The notes: generated by a model not told the origin, from the letters alone. Positions 8,346 to 17,129 are shown, numbered from the stretch's first letter. The stretch: 64,000 nucleotides of DNA from Thermodesulfobacterium hydrogeniphilum (GCF_000746255.1 NZ_JQKW01000009.1:62001-126000), one strand, 5' to 3'. Numbers and translations are program-made.

Positions 8346-9193
8346 GACTGTTAAAAAGAAAATTTTTAAATAAACTTATGCTTTTTCTTTCTCTTTTAGC
8401 TGCTTTATATGGACTTTTTTGGTTATTTTGGATTTTAGGAGTTCTTTTTTTTAATGGGTTTAAACATTTAAGTATAGAATTATTTACACAAGATGCAGGT
8501 CCTCCTGGACTTAATATAGGAGGATTAAGACATGCTTTTGTAGGGCATCTAATTATAACTATTTTATCTACTATTATAGGTATTCCTATTGGACTTTTTG
8601 CTGGGATTTATTATGCTGAATATGGTAGAAATTCTAAATTTTTTTATGTTTTAAAAAACATTACTGATGTAATGGTTAGCACTCCTTCTATTATAATGGG
8701 TGCTGTAATGTATGCTCTCTTAGTTATCCCTTTAAAACATTTCAATGCTCTTGCTGGAGCTTTGGCTTTGGCTATGCTTATGGTTCCTGTAATATGTGTA
8801 ACTACTTATGAAATGCTTATTTTAGTTCCTTTTACTTTAAGAGAAGCTGCTTATGCCTTAGGTGCTTATAAATGGCAAATAATAAAAGATATAGTCTTAA
8901 GATCAGCTAAAGTAGGAATTTTAACAGGAATTATCTTAGGTGTAGCAAGAATATCTGGAGAGACTGCTCCTTTGCTTTTTACAGCCTTTAGTAATAATTA
9001 CCTTTCATTTGATATTTTTAAACCTATGGCATCTTTAACTGTTACCATTTTTAATTATACTATGAGTCCCTATGAATATTGGCATAATCAAGCCTGGGCT
9101 GCTTCTTTTTGCTTAACATTTTTTATTTTAATATTATCTCTTATAGCCAAATTTTTAATTCATTATGGTAATATTTTTAAGAACAAAAGATAA
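8333..9193 (+). CDS. pstA: Phosphate ABC transporter permease PstA
   Basis: Second permease subunit of the Pst transporter. 286 residues with about six membrane helices. The EAA-like loop is REAAYALGAYKWQIIKDIVL (about 171-190), and MVSTPSIIMGAVMYAL matches the PstA counterpart of the PstC segment. Its start lies inside the last codons of pstC (13-base overlap), so translation is probably coupled. Confidence 0.95.
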   Translation: MEKIRLLKRKFLNKLMLFLSLLAALYGLFWLFWILGVLFFNGFKHLSIELFTQDAGPPGLNIGGLRHAFVGHLIITILSTIIGIPIGLFAGIYYAEYGRNSKFFYVLKNITDVMVSTPSIIMGAVMYALLVIPLKHFNALAGALALAMLMVPVICVTTYEMLILVPFTLREAAYALGAYKWQIIKDIVLRSAKVGILTGIILGVARISGETAPLLFTAFSNNYLSFDIFKPMASLTVTIFNYTMSPYEYWHNQAWAASFCLTFFILILSLIAKFLIHYGNIFKNKR

Positions 9194-9205
9194 CAAGGAG
9201 CCAGA

Positions 9206-9967
9206 ATGCAAGAAAGAAATATAGAAATAGAAGTTAGAAATCTAAATTTTTATTATGGAAAAGAAAAGGCTTTAAAAAATATAAATCTAAAAGTCTTTAA
9301 AAAGAAAGTTACTGCTCTTATAGGGCCTTCTGGATGTGGTAAAACCACTCTTTTAAGATGTTTAAATAGAATGCATGATTTATATGTAGGAAATAAATAC
9401 GAAGGAGAAATTATTTTTGAAGGAAAAAATATTCTGGATAAAAACATAGATTTAATTGATCTCAGGTCTAAAATTGGTATGGTTTTTCAAAAACCTACTC
9501 CTTTTCCTATGAGTATCTTTGACAATGTAGCTTATGGATTGAAATTAAAGGGAGTAAAAGGGACAGAATTAAAAGATAGAGTGGAAAAAGCTTTGAAAGA
9601 TGCTGCACTATGGGATGAAGTAAAAGATAGGCTTAAAGAAAGTGCTTTTTCTTTATCAGGGGGACAGCAACAGAGACTCTGTATTGCCAGAGCAATAGCA
9701 GTTGAACCCAAGGTTATCTTATTTGATGAACCAACCTCTGCACTTGATCCTATTTCTACTGCCAAAATAGAAGATCTTATAGTTCAGCTAAAACTAAAGG
9801 TTACTATAGTAATTGTTACACATAATATGCAACAGGCTGCACGAATTTCGGATTATACAGCCTTTATGTATTTAGGTGAGCTAATAGAAGTAGGACCTAC
9901 TGAAAAAATTTTTACCAATCCTGAGAAAAAACTCACAGAAGATTATATTACAGGAAGATTTGGTTAA
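9206..9967 (+). CDS. pstB: Phosphate ABC transporter ATP-binding protein PstB
   Basis: Cytoplasmic ATPase that drives phosphate import. 253 residues. Walker A is GPSGCGKT (40-47), followed by the PstB-specific [10 protein letters not shown]; the ABC signature is LSGGQQQR (150-157) and Walker B with the following loop is [11 protein letters not shown] (171-181). Start ATG 9206 has CAAGGAG just upstream. The usual phoU gene does not follow; the next gene is argJ, 34 bases on, so PhoU, if present, is encoded elsewhere. Confidence 0.97.
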   Translation: MQERNIEIEVRNLNFYYGKEKALKNINLKVFKKKVTALIGPSGCGKTTLLRCLNRMHDLYVGNKYEGEIIFEGKNILDKNIDLIDLRSKIGMVFQKPTPFPMSIFDNVAYGLKLKGVKGTELKDRVEKALKDAALWDEVKDRLKESAFSLSGGQQQRLCIARAIAVEPKVILFDEPTSALDPISTAKIEDLIVQLKLKVTIVIVTHNMQQAARISDYTAFMYLGELIEVGPTEKIFTNPEKKLTEDYITGRFG

Positions 9968-10001
9968 AATTAAATTAAGATTTAGAAAAATGGGGTAAAA
10001 T

Positions 10002-11150
10002 ATGTTTGTTCCTGAAGGTTTTTTATTTTCTGCCGTAAGTTGTGGAATAAAAAAAGAAGATAAGCTTGATCTGGGACTAATTTATTCTTCTGAAAAATTA
10101 ACTGCCTGGGGAGTTTTTACTAAAAATATTGTAAAAGCTGCTCCTGTTATTCTTGGAAAAAAGCTAATTAAAGGGAAAGAAATTTTTGGTATAGTAGCAA
10201 ATAGTGGTGTAGCTAATGCCTGCACAGGAGATGAAGGTCTAGTAAAAGCTCAAAATTTGTTAGAAGAAATTGCTAAAAGATTTAAATTGTCTTATAAAAA
10301 TTTTTTACCTGCCTCTACAGGAGTTATAGGAGAACAGCTCCCTTTAAATAAAATACTACCTAAGATTGAAAAACTAATTTCTGGTTTAACACCAGATAAT
10401 TATATTTCTTTTGCCAAAGCTATTATGACCACTGATACCTTCCCAAAGATAGTTTCCAAAAAAACTATAGATGATATTGTGGTTATGGGAATTGCTAAAG
10501 GTGCAGGAATGATTGCTCCTAATATGGCTACTATGCTGGGTTTTATTCTCACAGATGCTATAGTTTCTAAGGAGACCCTTAAAAAACTTCTTCCTAAGAT
10601 GGTAGATCAAAGTTTCAATAGAATAACGGTAGATAGTGATACCAGCACCAATGATACAGTTTATATGCTTTGTAGCAATAGGAAAGAAATTAAAGATTGG
10701 GATAGTTTTGAAAATACCTGCAAAAAAGTTGCTAAAGAGCTGGCTTATTTAATTATTAAAGACGGTGAAGGAGCAAGTAAGGTTATTAAAATAACAATAA
10801 AAGGAGCCAAAACCAAAGAGGAGGCTAAAAATTTAGCTTTTGCAATAGCAAATTCTCCATTAGTAAAAACTGCTTTTTATGGAGGAGATCCCAATTGGGG
10901 TAGAATTTTTGCAGCACTTGGAAAAACAGGAATTTATTTCCATCTTGATAAAATAGAAATCTATTTAAATAATCATCTATGGATTAAGGATTTAAAAGTG
11001 GCAACAAATGAAGATATTTTAAAAGATGAAATCCAAAAAGAAGAAATAGAACTTTTAATAAAGTTAAAAGATGGAAAACAAAGCTATGAAGTTTTAACTA
11101 CAGATTTAACTGAAGAGTATGTAAAAATAAATGCTCATTACAGAACTTAA
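10002..11150 (+). CDS. argJ: Bifunctional ornithine acetyltransferase / N-acetylglutamate synthase ArgJ
   Basis: Moves the acetyl group from N-acetylornithine to glutamate and may also use acetyl-CoA; closes the acetyl cycle of arginine synthesis. 382 residues. The autocatalytic cleavage site lies in APNMATMLGF, between Ala176 and the nucleophile Thr177; the substrate loop NSGVANACTG is at 67-76 and the C-terminal ..TDLTEEYVKINAHYRT is typical. A GGGGTAAA precedes the ATG. Presence of ArgJ with ArgD indicates the cyclic pathway. It lies 34 bases after pstB, possibly with its own promoter. Confidence 0.96.
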   Translation: MFVPEGFLFSAVSCGIKKEDKLDLGLIYSSEKLTAWGVFTKNIVKAAPVILGKKLIKGKEIFGIVANSGVANACTGDEGLVKAQNLLEEIAKRFKLSYKNFLPASTGVIGEQLPLNKILPKIEKLISGLTPDNYISFAKAIMTTDTFPKIVSKKTIDDIVVMGIAKGAGMIAPNMATMLGFILTDAIVSKETLKKLLPKMVDQSFNRITVDSDTSTNDTVYMLCSNRKEIKDWDSFENTCKKVAKELAYLIIKDGEGASKVIKITIKGAKTKEEAKNLAFAIANSPLVKTAFYGGDPNWGRIFAALGKTGIYFHLDKIEIYLNNHLWIKDLKVATNEDILKDEIQKEEIELLIKLKDGKQSYEVLTTDLTEEYVKINAHYRT

Positions 11151-11152
11151 AA

Positions 11153-11326
11153 ATGGAGAATAAAGAAGAAAAAGGGAAACAAAAAGAAGAACAAGCTGAA
11201 TTAGCTTATTGTGAAAAATATAGAGAATATGTTAAACTAACCGATGGTTGTAAACATCCTAAGGAGTATTGTGCTTTTAGAGAGAAGTGTTTAATTTATC
11301 TTTACAAAAAATTTAAGGATTTTTAA
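11153..11326 (+). CDS. Small Cys-rich protein of unknown function (57 aa)
   Basis: An open frame of 57 codons begins two bases after the argJ stop and ends six bases before surE, so it fills the space between two solid genes in the same direction. The first 16 residues are Lys/Glu/Gln-rich. The rest carries four cysteines (20, 33, 40, 46) in the pattern C-x12-C-x6-C-x5-C with GCKHPKEYC in the middle, which could bind one zinc or an Fe-S cluster. No signal peptide or membrane segment. Not recognised as a named family. The tight spacing and the cysteine pattern argue that it is translated. Confidence 0.6.
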   Translation: MENKEEKGKQKEEQAELAYCEKYREYVKLTDGCKHPKEYCAFREKCLIYLYKKFKDF

Positions 11327-11332
11327 ATCTTT

Positions 11333-12097
11333 ATGAGAATTCTTCTTACCAATGATGATGGTATTTATGCTGAGGGACTTTGTGCTTTATACGAAGCTTT
11401 ATGTTTGGAACATGAAGTCTATATAGTAGCTCCTGAAGCTGAAAGAAGTGCAGTAGGGCATGCTATCACCATTCATTATCCTTTAAGAGTTAGCAAAGTA
11501 AAAAGAGGAAAATATTTCTGGGGTTATGCTGTTAATGGAACCCCTGCAGATTGTGTTAAACTCGCTATTTATGAATTAATAGGCCCTGTTGATCTGGTAA
11601 TTTCTGGAATTAATAGAGGAGCTAATGTAGGAATTAATGTGCTTTATTCTGGAACAGTTTCTGCTGCTACAGAAGCTAAAATGTTGGGTTATCCAGCTAT
11701 AGCTGTTTCCATAGATGCTTACGAAGTTAATGATTACTGTTTTACAGCTTATTTTATATCAAATTTTATTGAAAAAGTTTTCAATTTACCTATTAACTTA
11801 CCTTTCTGTCTTAATATTAATATACCTCATATAAATCCATGCCAAATAAAAGGTATTAGATTTGTTAGACAATCCAAAGCCAAATTAAAAGAATTTTTTG
11901 ATAAAAGATTGGATCTCCATGGTAAAGTTTATTATTGGCAAGGAGCAGAAGAACATACAGAAACAGATCCTAATACAGATGTAATAGCTTTAAAACAAGG
12001 ATATATTACTATTACACCTATTCAGTATGATCTTACTAATTATGTATTTTTAGAAAAACTTAAAAATATAGAAAATAGCTTTAATTTTTCTTTTTAA
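11333..12097 (+). CDS. surE: 5'/3'-nucleotidase SurE
   Basis: Metal-dependent nucleoside-5'-monophosphate phosphatase used in nucleotide salvage and stress survival. 254 residues. The N-terminal NDDG (7-10) supplies the metal-binding Asp pair, followed by APEAERSAVGHAIT (about 36-49) and NGTPADCV. INRGANVG near 94-101 carries the Asn ligand. The start ATG 11333 has only a weak ribosome site, suggesting coupling to the small gene just upstream. Confidence 0.95.
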   Translation: MRILLTNDDGIYAEGLCALYEALCLEHEVYIVAPEAERSAVGHAITIHYPLRVSKVKRGKYFWGYAVNGTPADCVKLAIYELIGPVDLVISGINRGANVGINVLYSGTVSAATEAKMLGYPAIAVSIDAYEVNDYCFTAYFISNFIEKVFNLPINLPFCLNINIPHINPCQIKGIRFVRQSKAKLKEFFDKRLDLHGKVYYWQGAEEHTETDPNTDVIALKQGYITITPIQYDLTNYVFLEKLKNIENSFNFSF

Positions 12098-12102
12098 ATC
12101 TC

Positions 12103-12137
12103 TTGATATTTCTTTAATCTGTTATATTTTAAATATA
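12103..12137 (+). promoter_or_regulatory. Promoter and overlapping palindrome of the small HTH gene
   Basis: TTGATA (12103-12108) and TATTTT (12125-12130) are 16 bases apart. An inverted repeat TATATTT-T-AAATATA (12123-12137) covers the -10 element. A site over the -10 in front of a small DNA-binding protein gene suggests self-repression; AT-only palindromes also arise by chance here. Confidence 0.35.
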
Positions 12138-12160
12138 AAAAATAGATAAGGAGGTAAATT

Positions 12161-12394
12161 ATGAGAAAAAGAGGAAGACCTATAACTATAGATGATGTTA
12201 AGTTTGTATATGAAAATTATGCTCACATGAGTGCAAATGAGATAGCAGAAAAACTTGGTATAAGTAAGTTTCAAGTTAATAAAATTGTAAATGAACTTCG
12301 TAAAAGAGGAGTAAATATTCCGAAAAAAATTGGTAAAAAAGTCAATGTCTATGATGCTTTTGTAGAACAATTAAAAAAGGAGGGTAAATTTTAA
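12161..12394 (+). CDS. Small DNA-binding protein with AT-hook-like N-terminus and HTH (77 aa)
   Basis: The N-terminus KRGRP (3-7) resembles an AT-hook core. Residues 24-50 look like a helix-turn-helix: SANEIAEKLGISKFQVNKIV, with a Gly turn and following recognition helix. The C-terminal third is Lys-rich. An excellent AAGGAGGT ribosome site precedes the ATG. No ligand domain, so it is probably a small transcription factor or a nucleoid-type protein; I do not recognise a named family. The stop codon shares the palindrome TTAA with the stop of ribF on the other strand. Confidence 0.75.
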   Translation: MRKRGRPITIDDVKFVYENYAHMSANEIAEKLGISKFQVNKIVNELRKRGVNIPKKIGKKVNVYDAFVEQLKKEGKF

Positions 12395-13308
12395 ATTAAA
12401 ATCTTATCAATTAATTCACAGTCTTTTTTAATTTGGTCTTTTAGTTCTTCTAAAGAAGGGAATTTTTTCTCTTCTCTTATATGTTTAATCAATTCTATTT
12501 TAAGAGTCTCTCCATATATATTTTTATTAAAATCAAAAATATGAATTTCCACGCTTAATTCTTTGTCTTCAAAAGTGGGTTTAGTTCCTATGTTCATAGC
12601 TCCTTTAAACTTTTGATTTTTCCAATATACCCAAACAGCATAAACTCCTGGAACAGGGATTAATTTAAAAGAAGGTATCTCTAAATTAGCAGTAGGGAAA
12701 CCCAGAAGTTCTCCTCTACCCTTTCCTTTTACAACCTTTCCTATAATAAAATAAGAATGCCCAAGAAGTTTGTTGGCTTTTTCTATTTCTCCCTTTTCAA
12801 TAAAATATCTTATTTGGGTACTTGAAACAGTTAAATCATCTATTGTTATTGGTGGAACAGTTTTTACTATAAAATTGTATTTTTTCCCCAAATTTTTTAA
12901 ATATTCTGTATTTCCCTTTTTATTCCTGCCAAATCTAAAATTAAATCCCACTACTACTCCTTTTGCTTTGAGATTATCTACTATATATTCCTGCACAAAA
13001 AGATCTGGAGAAAGTTTAGCTATACTTTGGGTAAATGGAATTAAAGCTATTTGTTTAATATTTAGTTGAGAAAGTAAATGTAATTTTTCTTCTAAAGTGG
13101 TTAGGAGTTTAAAATTTGCTTCAGGAAACAAGACATGCCGAGGATGAGGATCAAAGGAAACAATTAAAGGGCTAACTCCAAGCTCTTCTGCTAAAATTTC
13201 TGCTTCTTTAAAAAGCGCCTTATGACCTAAATGAATCCCATCAAAACTACCTATGGTTATTACTGTTTCAAAATCAAGAGGAAAATCCTTAGGGGTATAA
13301 ATTTTCAA
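12391..13308 (-). CDS. ribF: Bifunctional riboflavin kinase / FAD synthetase RibF
   Basis: Phosphorylates riboflavin to FMN and adenylylates FMN to FAD. 305 residues, normal length. N-terminal nucleotidyltransferase domain: TIGSFDGIHLGHKALF (about 18-33) with the HxGH motif, then SSTQIRYFIEKG near 163-174. C-terminal riboflavin kinase domain: GRGELLGFPTANLEI, VPGVYAVWV and the NIGTKPTF segment. The start overlaps the carA 3' end by 20 bases, so ribF is the last gene of a prfB-carA-ribF cluster. The stop overlaps that of the convergent HTH gene. Confidence 0.95.
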   Translation of the reverse strand: MKIYTPKDFPLDFETVITIGSFDGIHLGHKALFKEAEILAEELGVSPLIVSFDPHPRHVLFPEANFKLLTTLEEKLHLLSQLNIKQIALIPFTQSIAKLSPDLFVQEYIVDNLKAKGVVVGFNFRFGRNKKGNTEYLKNLGKKYNFIVKTVPPITIDDLTVSSTQIRYFIEKGEIEKANKLLGHSYFIIGKVVKGKGRGELLGFPTANLEIPSFKLIPVPGVYAVWVYWKNQKFKGAMNIGTKPTFEDKELSVEIHIFDFNKNIYGETLKIELIKHIREEKKFPSLEELKDQIKKDCELIDKILI

Positions 13309-14422
13309 TTTCTCCCTCCACCAATTTCAAGAAACTATCAAATAAATAAATTGAATCATGAGGACCTGGGGCATTTTCAGGATGATATTGTACAGACATA
13401 AGTTTAAGTTCAGGAACAAAAATTCCTTCTAAAGTATTATCATTAAGATTAACATGAGTGACTATAGCTTCTTTTGGTAATTCTTCTTTTTTGACACAAA
13501 AACCGTGATTTTGAGAGGTTATTTCTACTTTTTTATTAAATAAATTGAGAACAGGATTATTTATTCCTCTATGTCCAAATTTCAACTTATAAGTAGTAGC
13601 TCCCAAAGCCTGTCCAATAATTTGATGACCCAAACAGATTCCAAATAAGGGTTTTTTACCTAAAAGTTCCTTTACAGTGCTCACAATTTTAGTAAGAGCT
13701 CCGGGGTCTCCTGGTCCATTGGAAACAAAAATACCATCAGGATTATAAGAAAGTATTTCTTCTGAGGAAGTATAAGCAGGAAAAATTAAACACTCAGCTC
13801 CTTTTTCAACAAAAATACGAAGTTGATTTAGCTTTAAACCACAGTCTATTACTGCTATTTTATATTTACCTTCTCCTTTAAAATTCTTAAAATTTTCTTT
13901 TCCTTTTTTACCATAATAATAAACTTTATTACAGGTTACATATCGCACCAGATCTCTTCCTACATAAGCAGGACTTTCTTTTATCTTTTCTAAAAACTTT
14001 TTAGGATCCAAAGTTTCTGTAGTAATACCACCTTTCATAGCTCCATGAATTCTTAAATGCCTGGTTAAAGCTCTGGTGTCTATTCCTTCTATTCCAAGTA
14101 TTCCATTCTCTGAAAGCCAATTTCCCAAGGATTTTTCTGCTCTCCAGTTGCTGTAAAAGGGTTGATACTCTCTTACTATAAACCCTGCTACATGTATTTT
14201 TTCACTTTCCATATCCTCAGAATTTATCCCATAGTTTCCAATAAGAGGGTAAGTCATGGTAACAATCTGTCCATAATAAGAGGGATCTGTAAGTATTTCT
14301 TGATAACCTGTCATACCTGTATTAAAAACAATTTCTCCAAAAGATTCTCCTCTTCCTGTAAAAGACCTTCCCCAAAAATAAGTGCCATCTTCTAACATAA
14401 CAAGAGCTTTAAAGGGTTTCAT
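13289..14422 (-). CDS. carA: Carbamoyl-phosphate synthase small subunit CarA
   Basis: Glutaminase subunit that feeds ammonia to CarB for carbamoyl phosphate, used by arginine and pyrimidine synthesis. 377 residues. The N-terminal CPSase_sm domain contains the hallmark FNTGMTGYQEILTDPSYYGQ (33-52). The class I amidotransferase domain has the nucleophile in GICLGHQ (Cys263) and the His348/Glu350 pair in QYHPE. It starts 12 bases after prfB. carB is not in the window. Confidence 0.97.
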   Translation of the reverse strand: MKPFKALVMLEDGTYFWGRSFTGRGESFGEIVFNTGMTGYQEILTDPSYYGQIVTMTYPLIGNYGINSEDMESEKIHVAGFIVREYQPFYSNWRAEKSLGNWLSENGILGIEGIDTRALTRHLRIHGAMKGGITTETLDPKKFLEKIKESPAYVGRDLVRYVTCNKVYYYGKKGKENFKNFKGEGKYKIAVIDCGLKLNQLRIFVEKGAECLIFPAYTSSEEILSYNPDGIFVSNGPGDPGALTKIVSTVKELLGKKPLFGICLGHQIIGQALGATTYKLKFGHRGINNPVLNLFNKKVEITSQNHGFCVKKEELPKEAIVTHVNLNDNTLEGIFVPELKLMSVQYHPENAPGPHDSIYLFDSFLKLVEGEIENLYP

Positions 14423-14433
14423 AGTTTTTACTC

Positions 14434-15592
14434 CTATTTTTTATTTAATTTTTGTTTAGCTTCCCAGAGTAAATATTCTCGTATAAAATCATCTATTTCT
14501 CCATTAAGAACTTCTTCTACTTTATAGTTTTCATATTGAGTTCTGTGATCTTTAACTATTCTGTAAGGATGTAATGTATAAGTTCTGATTTGATTTCCCC
14601 AGCTTATTTCTTTTTTTTCTCCTATAAGATTTTCCTTTTTTTGCTCTAATTTTTGTTTTTCAAGTTGATAAAGCCTTGATCTTAAAATTTTTAAAGCTGT
14701 CATTTTATTTAAATATTGACTTCTTTCATTCTGGCAGGTAACCACGATCCCTGTAGGAATATGAGTAATTCTTACTGCACTTTCTGTTTTATTAACATGC
14801 TGACCACCATGGCCACTTGCTCTCATAGTTTCTATTCTTAGATCTTCAGGTTTTATTTTTACTTCTATATCTTCTTCTATTTCAGGAATAACAGTTACAG
14901 AGGCAAAGGAAGTATGTCTTCTGGAATTAGCATCAAAAGGAGAAATACGAATAAGCCTATGCACCCCTTTTTCTCCTTTTAAATAGCCATAAGCCCAAGG
15001 TCCTTCTATTAAAAGAACAGCATTTTTTATTCCTGCTTCTTCTCCTGGAAGGCTATCTACTAATTTTACTTTATATCCTTTTTTTTCAGCCCATCTTACA
15101 TACATTCTTAAAAGCATATAAGCCCAGTCCTGAGCATCTGTTCCACCTGTTCCAGCATGAATACTTAAAATAGCAGAAGAATAATCATATTCTCCAGAAA
15201 GTAGGAGCTTGATTTCCTCTTTTTTAAGTTTACTTTCAAAAGCCTCAAGCTCTTCTAAAAATGCCTGCAAAGTTTCTAAATTTTTTTCCTCTTTATAAAA
15301 TTCAAACCACTCCAAAATATTATTAAAAGACTTAATAAGATCTTCAAATATAGATAATCTTTCAGAGAGATGAGCTCTTTCCTTGAGAAGATTTTTAGTT
15401 TCTATAGAATCCCAATCAGGATTGTTTTGAAGTTTTTCTTCTATATTTTTTAAACGGATTTTAATACTTTCAGGGTCAAAGACACCCCCTTAGATCTTTG
15501 AGTTGCTCATTAAAATCGTTTATTAATTTTTCAAAATCTACATTTTTATAAGCCTGTACTGCTACTCTCATAGCGAGATAAATATAATCCAT
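14434..15592 (-). CDS. prfB: Peptide chain release factor 2, expressed by programmed +1 frameshift
   Basis: Recognises UGA and UAA stop codons and triggers peptide release. The frame from ATG 15592 runs 38 codons to CTT TGA (15481-15476). A +1 shift there skips one base and enters the long frame from 15477 to the stop at 14434 (347 residues), about 385 in total; a start at the later ATG (15571) would give 378. The long frame contains the SPF anticodon-like motif (ISPFDANSRRHTSF) and the catalytic GGQ (SGHGGQHVNKTESAVRIT). The short first frame and the shift site are a textbook RF2 autoregulation device. prfB heads a cluster with carA and ribF. Confidence 0.95.
15475..15490 (-). promoter_or_regulatory. 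prfB +1 programmed frameshift site
   Basis: Read on the minus strand: an internal Shine-Dalgarno-like AGGGGG (15490-15485), three bases, then CTT TGA C. Spacing and slip codon equal those of E. coli prfB. When RF2 is scarce, UGA is decoded slowly and the ribosome slips +1 into the main frame. Confidence 0.93.
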
Positions 15593-15619
15593 TTTTAAGA
15601 AAATAAAAGATCTTTATCT

Positions 15620-15648
15620 ATTTTATTGAAAAATTTAAAAGAAATCAA
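15620..15648 (-). promoter_or_regulatory. Candidate promoter of prfB
   Basis: On the minus strand TTGATT (15648-15643), 17 bases, TAAAAT (15625-15620), placing the start about 20 bases before the ATG at 15592. No good Shine-Dalgarno sequence is visible before that ATG. Confidence 0.5.
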
Positions 15649-15686
15649 CTGTTATACTCAATGAAACAATGCCATTCTAAATGGAA

Positions 15687-16433
15687 TTAAGAAGTAGAAA
15701 AAAATTCTTTTTGAAGTTCTTTAATAGACTTTGAATAGATTCTTTTCCCATCAAAAAGCAAGAAAGAATAATTCTTTTTTAAAAGAAAAGAAAAAACCTT
15801 TTCAATCAAGTTGTTATTTAAGGAGGAGTCCTTAGGAAAAGGTTTTAATTTATTCAAACTCCATAGAGAGAGGAACATCACCCCTGAATCCTTGGTTTCT
15901 TCCAGAATTTGTTTAATGTAAAAAGGAGCTTTATTTTCCCAGAGTTCTTTTTTATATTTTTCTGCCAGTCTTCCTATTCCCCATATTACTCCTCTTTGAG
16001 CTGGTGGAAATTCTAAAAAATTATCTGCTTTATATTTACCAGTTTCTTCTGCATTCCAAATATAAGACACAAATATAGGTAAATATTCATCTTTTAACAC
16101 TTCACAATTATAAAGAGCTTCTGCAAATCCTTCTGGAACTCCCCAAGCCATACCTCCTGATTCCTCATTAAGCATCCACATAAGGCGTCTGATAACTATT
16201 CTGGCTCTTTCCATTTCATTTTTAGCAATTTCAGCAGTGAAATATCCAAAAGCAATGACGGCTTTCCAACGAACTACTTCATCAGGATGTAAAAATGCAC
16301 CTATAAGAAAACTAATAATCTTGGTGGGAGGATAAACACTAAGTGATTTTAAAATACTTGAAATATCTTCAGTCTCTAAGGTTTTTAGAACTTCTTTTTT
16401 TATTTGGATATAATTTTCAGTTAATTTAAAAAT
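15687..16433 (-). CDS. HEAT/armadillo-like protein, DVU0298-type (start codon uncertain)
   Basis: The conventional start is ATG 16214 (175 residues), but the frame stays open to 16451 and the extra residues look coding: they include HPDEVVRWKAVIAFGYFTAE, a helical-repeat segment that continues smoothly into MERARIVIRRLMWMLNEESG. That core, with GGMAWGVPEGFAEAL and PAQRGVIWGIGRLAEK, reminds me of a conserved protein of sulfate reducers (DVU0298 type), whose function is unknown. No ATG, GTG or TTG exists between 16451 and 16214; the coordinates given assume an ATT start at 16433, about 11 bases after GAAGG. It could instead be a gene with a damaged start. It overlaps or abuts the end of the fprA remnant. 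Confidence 0.55.
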   Translation of the reverse strand: MFKLTENYIQIKKEVLKTLETEDISSILKSLSVYPPTKIISFLIGAFLHPDEVVRWKAVIAFGYFTAEIAKNEMERARIVIRRLMWMLNEESGGMAWGVPEGFAEALYNCEVLKDEYLPIFVSYIWNAEETGKYKADNFLEFPPAQRGVIWGIGRLAEKYKKELWENKAPFYIKQILEETKDSGVMFLSLWSLNKLKPFPKDSSLNNNLIEKVFSFLLKKNYSFLLFDGKRIYSKSIKELQKEFFSTS

Positions 16434-16440
16434 TCCTGTT

Positions 16441-16748
16441 TTAACCTTCTTTTATTTTTCTTGCTACCATTTTTCCCAGTTCTTCACATTTAGAAAGTGA
16501 CTCTTTATCAGAAGCATATTTAACTTTAATTCCCTCATGAATAATATCTGCTTAGATAGCCTTTAGAACTTCATTTAAAATTTTTACAGATTCTCCACTC
16601 CAGCCATAAGACCCAAAAGCAGCTTTGATTTTACCTTTAGGTCTTAAACTTTTTAAATAACTTCCAAAACCTGCCATAGATGCTAATACCTAATTATAAA
16701 AAAATGGGAGAACCTAAAATTAATCCCTTGGCAAGCTTTCTCTCTTTC
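16441..16748 (-). pseudogene. Remnant of FprA-type flavoprotein, flavodoxin domain
   Basis: Translation of the minus strand gives recognisable pieces of the C-terminal flavodoxin domain of A-type flavoproteins (rubredoxin:oxygen/NO oxidoreductases): an FMN-loop piece AKGLILGSPIF, then, after a frame change at a run of seven T (minus strand; about 16700-16706), ASMAGFGSYLKSLRPKGKIK and AAFGSYGWSGESVKILNEVL. An in-frame TAA (16554-16552) interrupts it, followed by HEGIKVKYASDKESLSKCEE to a stop at 16441. The metallo-beta-lactamase domain that should precede it is absent. So the gene is truncated, frameshifted and interrupted. Its natural partner rubredoxin is intact next door, and a functional copy may exist elsewhere. 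Confidence 0.8.
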
Positions 16749-16828
16749 CTTAATTTTAAATGCTTTCATACATTTTTTTTCTTTTTAAATAAAATTAAAT
16801 TAAATAAAATTAAAAATAAAATTATATA

Positions 16829-16999
16829 TTAATCTTCAGGTATAAAATCTTTTTTAGAAGCTCCGCAAATAGGACACATCCAATCTTCAGGAAGATCTTC
16901 AAAAGGTGTTTCTGACGGAATATTGTCAGAATTTTCTATTCCTGGATCATAAATATATCCACATACACTGCATTTATATTTTTTTATATTTTCTTTCAT
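16829..16999 (-). CDS. rub: Rubredoxin (56 aa)
   Basis: Small one-iron electron carrier. 56 residues with the two ligand pairs [11 protein letters not shown] (Cys10, Cys13) and [12 protein letters not shown] (Cys43, Cys46) that bind Fe(Cys)4; the linker with PEDW is typical. It usually passes electrons to oxygen- or superoxide-reducing enzymes such as FprA (remnant adjacent), rubrerythrin or superoxide reductase. No clear Shine-Dalgarno sequence precedes the ATG at 16999. The upstream region contains a 7-1-7 palindrome that might be a redox regulator site. Confidence 0.95.
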   Translation of the reverse strand: MKENIKKYKCSVCGYIYDPGIENSDNIPSETPFEDLPEDWMCPICGASKKDFIPED

Positions 17000-17129
17000 T
17001 TTTTAATATTTTAATTTAATTTTAACACTTAAAAATACATATATTATTAAAATTTGTAATTATTTTAAAATTAAAAATAATACATTTTTAAAATATAGCA
17101 AGGTATTTTTAAAAATCTTATCTAAGAAG

